A stretch of 8,774 nucleotides of DNA from Bacteroidia bacterium (lineage in GTDB: Bacteria > Bacteroidota > Bacteroidia > Bacteroidales > UBA5342): the NCBI GenBank assembly GCA_030433225.1, contig JAUIMD010000054.1, forward strand, positions 1-8,774. Reading direction: 5' to 3'. The position numbers and the translations under genes are program-made. The notes beneath the pieces were generated by a model. It was not told the DNA's origin and searched no databases. It saw only the letters and a program-made list of their open reading frames with translations. Positions 6,915 to 8,774 of this stretch are shown one piece after another (within the stretch, counting starts at the first letter, position 1; the number at the start of each line of letters is the position of its first letter).

Positions 6915-7532
6915 ATGGCAGAAAACACGCAACCGGCCAAACACCCTTGTAACCCGGAAAGCTGGGTGGAAAACTATGGGGACAGCCTTTACCGCTACAC
7001 CCTGGTGCGGGTAAATAAACCTGAAGAAGCGGAGGATTTGGTACAGGAAACCTTTTTTGCTGCCCTGAAAAATAAAAACAGTTTCCGGGGAGACAGCTCT
7101 GAAAAAACCTGGCTGTTCAATATCCTTAAAAACAAAATTATTGACCATTACCGTAAAAATAAAAACAAACCCTTAACGGCCTCCGAACTTTCGGCGAGTG
7201 AAACTGAAGAAGGGGATGGATTTATGGAGCGACTGTTTAAGAACCAGGGGTTTATGGAAGGGCATTGGAACGCGGACAACCGCCCCGGCAAATGGGGACA
7301 GAACTTAAACGATGCCCTGGAAAACAACGAATTTCTGACCATTTTAAAGGCCTGCATCAAGCACCTGCCCCAAATGGCATCTGCGGTATTCAGGATGAAG
7401 TATTTTATGGAGGAAGATAGCAGGTTTATTTGTAAGGAACTGGACATTACCCCGTCTAACCTATGGGTTTTGGCACATCGGTCGAAACTACAGATACGGG
7501 AATGCCTGGAAAAAAACTGGATGGATAAATAA
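6915..7532 (+). CDS. ECF-type RNA polymerase sigma factor (TIGR02943-like)
   Basis: A 205-residue sigma-70-family protein that would direct RNA polymerase to a special promoter set. Region 2 spans about residues 18-82, with RYTLVRV, the polymerase-binding DLVQETFFAAL (41-51), and KTWLFNILKNKIIDHYRK (64-81) for -10 recognition. Region 4 spans about 138-201, with LPQMASAVFRMKYF and a helix-turn-helix around FICKELDITPSNLWVLAHRSK. The ~55-residue linker is long for an ECF factor and holds EGHWNADNRPGKWG (115-128). That element, together with the C-terminal ECLEKNW, matches what I recall of the TIGR02943 sigma group, best known from Proteobacteria. The ATG at 6915 is supported by the GGAGG upstream. 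The zinc-finger gene follows after 6 nt, as expected for a sigma/anti-sigma pair. No autoregulatory promoter is obvious inside the operon. Confidence 0.93.
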   Translation: MAENTQPAKHPCNPESWVENYGDSLYRYTLVRVNKPEEAEDLVQETFFAALKNKNSFRGDSSEKTWLFNILKNKIIDHYRKNKNKPLTASELSASETEEGDGFMERLFKNQGFMEGHWNADNRPGKWGQNLNDALENNEFLTILKACIKHLPQMASAVFRMKYFMEEDSRFICKELDITPSNLWVLAHRSKLQIRECLEKNWMDK

Positions 7533-7538
7533 AAGGGT

Positions 7539-7808
7539 ATGCTAAAAAAAATGATGAACACACTCATGCTCACGTGCAGCAAGGCTACACAGCTGATTTC
7601 GGTGAAAGCGTACCGCAAGTTATCCGTTTCAGAAAAGGTTAGGCTTCGGCTGCACCTGCTCACTTGCAGTGCCTGTAAGGCGTTTAACCTGCAAAGCACG
7701 TTTATTGATAAAGCGCTTGAAAAATTGGGAGCTCACGCTGCACACCATCACCATTTACCGGAAGAACGCAAGGCGAGCATTCAAAATCACATCACTAAAA
7801 ACCTGTAA
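7539..7808 (+). CDS. Small zinc-finger protein, probable anti-sigma factor (zf-HC2/ZAS type)
   Basis: An 89-residue soluble protein with the zinc-binding anti-sigma layout: Cys13, then His39-x3-Cys43-x2-Cys46 (HLLTCSAC). The opening MLTCSKATQLIS and the stretch LSVSEKVRLRLHL closely resemble the small zinc-finger proteins encoded after TIGR02943-type sigma factors. It likely binds and restrains the sigma factor just upstream, releasing it when the zinc site is oxidised or loses its metal; that role is inferred from family and position. There is no membrane segment. A histidine cluster at His66 and His69-72 is an extra possible metal site. Start choice is open: ATGs at 7539, 7551, 7554 and 7563 are all in frame. 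The GGG at 7535-7537 is too close to 7539, and homologues begin near the residue encoded at 7563. Confidence 0.85.
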   Translation: MLKKMMNTLMLTCSKATQLISVKAYRKLSVSEKVRLRLHLLTCSACKAFNLQSTFIDKALEKLGAHAAHHHHLPEERKASIQNHITKNL

Positions 7809-7839
7809 AAAAAACTTCTTAACAAGCCTACCCCCTTGT
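7807..7839 (-). terminator. Weak terminator-like element after yaaA
   Basis: On the minus strand, just inside and after the yaaA stop, ACAAG (7839-7835) can pair with CTTGT (7826-7822). A T8 tract (7814-7807) follows 7 nt later. The stem is only 5 bp and is separated from the T run, so this is a weak call. It lies in the 19-nt gap and gene ends between the two convergent genes. Confidence 0.25.
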
Positions 7840-8577
7840 AAACACAAAGGTGGATTCGTTGCTCATTCGGGTATTAAACACATAGCCTTCTTCGGCAAAA
7901 GTTTTAAGTTCCTGAGCGTTTTCAATTTTATTTTTCACGATAAAACGGGCCATAAGCCCTCGGGCCTTTTTGGCATACACCCCTATCATTTTATACGCCC
8001 CTTGGTGCAGGTCTTTAAATTCCGGCGTAATTACGGTTCCTTTATAGGCGTTAAAATCCACCGCCTTATTGTACTCGTTTGATGCGAGGTTAACCAGTAC
8101 ATTGCCACTTTTGCTGCGTTCTCTGTTGAGTACCCTGGTTATTTTATCTCCCCAAAATTCGTACAGCGAACCAAATTCTAAACGGGTTCCCATTTCCAGC
8201 CGATATGCTTTTATGGCATCCAGCGGTTTTAAAACTCCATACAAACCGGATACAATACGCAGGTGATGCTGGGCATATAACAGCTCTTCTTCGCTCCATT
8301 CCCAGGCCTGCATTCCGTTGTACACCTCACCTTTAAACAAGCCCAGCGCCTGTTTCTTAGGTGTGTTTCTTTTATTCCAGTTTTGAAAGCGTTCAAAATT
8401 TAATTCCCCAAGTGCCTCGCTGATGTGCATCAGGCTGGATAAGTCGCCGGCCGTGAGGGTTTGCATGTGCGCCACCAGTTCACGCGTTTCTTTTGCAAAG
8501 GTGGGGGTTGTTGCCATTTGCGTGGCAAAGGGAAGTGCAAAATCTATGGTTTTTGCCGGCGATATAATGACCATCAT
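7828..8577 (-). CDS. yaaA: Peroxide stress protein YaaA (DUF328/UPF0246)
   Basis: YaaA is a cytoplasmic protein that in E. coli limits free iron and so lowers Fenton damage during hydrogen peroxide stress; its biochemical action is still debated and DNA binding has been reported. The 249 residues fit the family length (~250). Seen: ISPAKTIDF at 5-13, LFKGEVYNGM (80-89), SGLYGVLKPLD (110-120), YRLEMGTRL (125-133) and VNLASNEYNKAVD (162-174), all hallmarks of the family. The start is placed at ATG 8577 (a second ATG follows at 8574), because homologues begin with M(M/L)-V-I-I-SPAKT. The open frame continues to 8655, but that part holds the likely promoter and has no family similarity. The gene is convergent with the sigma operon and is preceded by a terminator of the upstream gene, so it is probably transcribed alone. 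Confidence 0.96.
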   Translation of the reverse strand: MMVIISPAKTIDFALPFATQMATTPTFAKETRELVAHMQTLTAGDLSSLMHISEALGELNFERFQNWNKRNTPKKQALGLFKGEVYNGMQAWEWSEEELLYAQHHLRIVSGLYGVLKPLDAIKAYRLEMGTRLEFGSLYEFWGDKITRVLNRERSKSGNVLVNLASNEYNKAVDFNAYKGTVITPEFKDLHQGAYKMIGVYAKKARGLMARFIVKNKIENAQELKTFAEEGYVFNTRMSNESTFVFTRG

Positions 8578-8594
8578 AACGTAAAAATTTTGCA

Positions 8595-8625
8595 CAAAGA
8601 AACGCAGTTCAAAAGAATTGTACAA
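8595..8625 (-). promoter_or_regulatory. yaaA: Putative yaaA promoter
   Basis: On the minus strand, TTG at 8625-8623 is followed after 20 nt by TTTCTTTG at 8602-8595, one mismatch to the Bacteroidota -7 box TAnnTTTG. Transcription would start near 8588, about 10 nt before the yaaA ATG at 8577. The spacing fits the -33/-7 arrangement, and it supports the shorter yaaA start. Confidence 0.4.
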
Positions 8626-8655
8626 CCATGAATTGCCGTATAGCTGCCAAGGCAC

Positions 8656-8681
8656 AAAAAAACCGACACGTGGCCGGTTTT
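8656..8681 (-). terminator. Rho-independent terminator of the gene at the right edge
   Basis: Read on the minus strand, AAAACCGGC pairs with GTCGGTTTT around a 5-nt loop, CACGT. That is a 9-bp stem with one G-U pair, and the T tract is seven long. It begins 9 nt after the stop codon of the right-edge gene and lies upstream of yaaA, separating the two transcription units. The mirror image on the plus strand has a shorter T run and no gene to serve. Confidence 0.8.
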
Positions 8682-8690
8682 CTTTATGCG

Positions 8691-8774
8691 TTACTCTTCC
8701 TTTTTCTTTTTTTGCGTTTTTTGCATATCGAGCAATTTGTCGATTAAAGGAGGAACCTGATCAAATACGGTTTG
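8691..8774 (-). CDS. C-terminal end of an unidentified protein (cut by window edge)
   Basis: The minus strand is open from the right edge to a TAA at 8691-8693, giving 27 residues. They begin QTVFDQVPPLIDKLLDM and continue into a lysine-rich tail ending KKKKEE. Its reality is supported by the terminator 9 nt after the stop and by an amphipathic, protein-like composition. The fragment is too short to identify. The highly charged end suggests a soluble or cytoplasm-facing terminus. Confidence 0.7.
   Translation of the reverse strand, partial: QTVFDQVPPLIDKLLDMQKTQKKKKEE

Noticed and set aside
7148..7699. Open frame of 183 codons on the minus strand opposite the sigma and zinc-finger genes
   Set aside because: It lies antisense to two well-supported genes, has no family features, and is Ser/Phe/Leu/Arg-rich in the way reverse-frame shadows are.
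7834..7852. Plus-strand hairpin CCTTGT/ACAAAGG as a terminator for the sigma operon
   Set aside because: It needs a bulge, no T-tract follows, and it is explained by the yaaA 3' coding sequence.
8578..8655. N-terminal extension of yaaA by 26 residues
   Set aside because: Homologues start at M(M)VIISPAKT. The extension region carries the likely promoter and abuts the upstream gene's terminator.

Overview
The window looks like a chromosomal segment of a member of the Bacteroidota. The tsaD and tamB homologues are of the type found in that phylum and lie next to each other on opposite strands. Several intergenic regions carry the TAnnTTTG -7 element typical of the phylum, and Shine-Dalgarno sequences are mostly weak. 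No rRNA, tRNA, CRISPR array, insertion sequence or phage gene was seen. The content is mostly housekeeping or envelope genes plus a small regulatory operon.

Layout. (1) Positions 1-576, minus strand: the N-terminal 192 codons of tsaD (tRNA t6A synthesis), running off the left edge. (2) Positions 577-679: a compact divergent control region with two face-to-face -7 boxes around a palindrome and a 21-bp-period direct repeat. (3) Positions 680-5164, plus strand: a ~1500-residue TamB-type envelope biogenesis protein whose true start seems to lie upstream and to use a non-ATG codon. (4) Positions 5182-5589, minus strand: a small predicted lipoprotein of unknown function, convergent with tamB. (5) Positions 5811-7808, plus strand: a tight run of four genes. 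They are a compact ApbE-like protein without a signal peptide, an 87-residue two-helix membrane protein, an ECF-type sigma factor resembling the TIGR02943 group, and a small H-x3-C-x2-C zinc-finger protein that is probably its anti-sigma factor. (6) Positions 7828-8577, minus strand: yaaA (peroxide stress / iron handling), convergent with the sigma operon. (7) Positions 8656-8681: a good rho-independent terminator on the minus strand, serving the next gene, whose last 27 codons lie at 8691-8774.

How the genes may work together. tsaD and tamB are housekeeping neighbours that share a control region, with no obvious functional link. The sigma factor and zinc-finger protein form a classic regulator pair. 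The ApbE-like protein and the membrane protein are nearly abutting upstream and probably co-transcribed. Their operon partner role is not known. The nearness of a zinc-type anti-sigma factor, a flavin-transferase-like protein and yaaA suggests a redox or metal-stress theme, but that is inference. No clearly new multi-gene system is evident. The least explained items are the degenerate ApbE-like protein, the two unknown small envelope proteins and the tamB start region.
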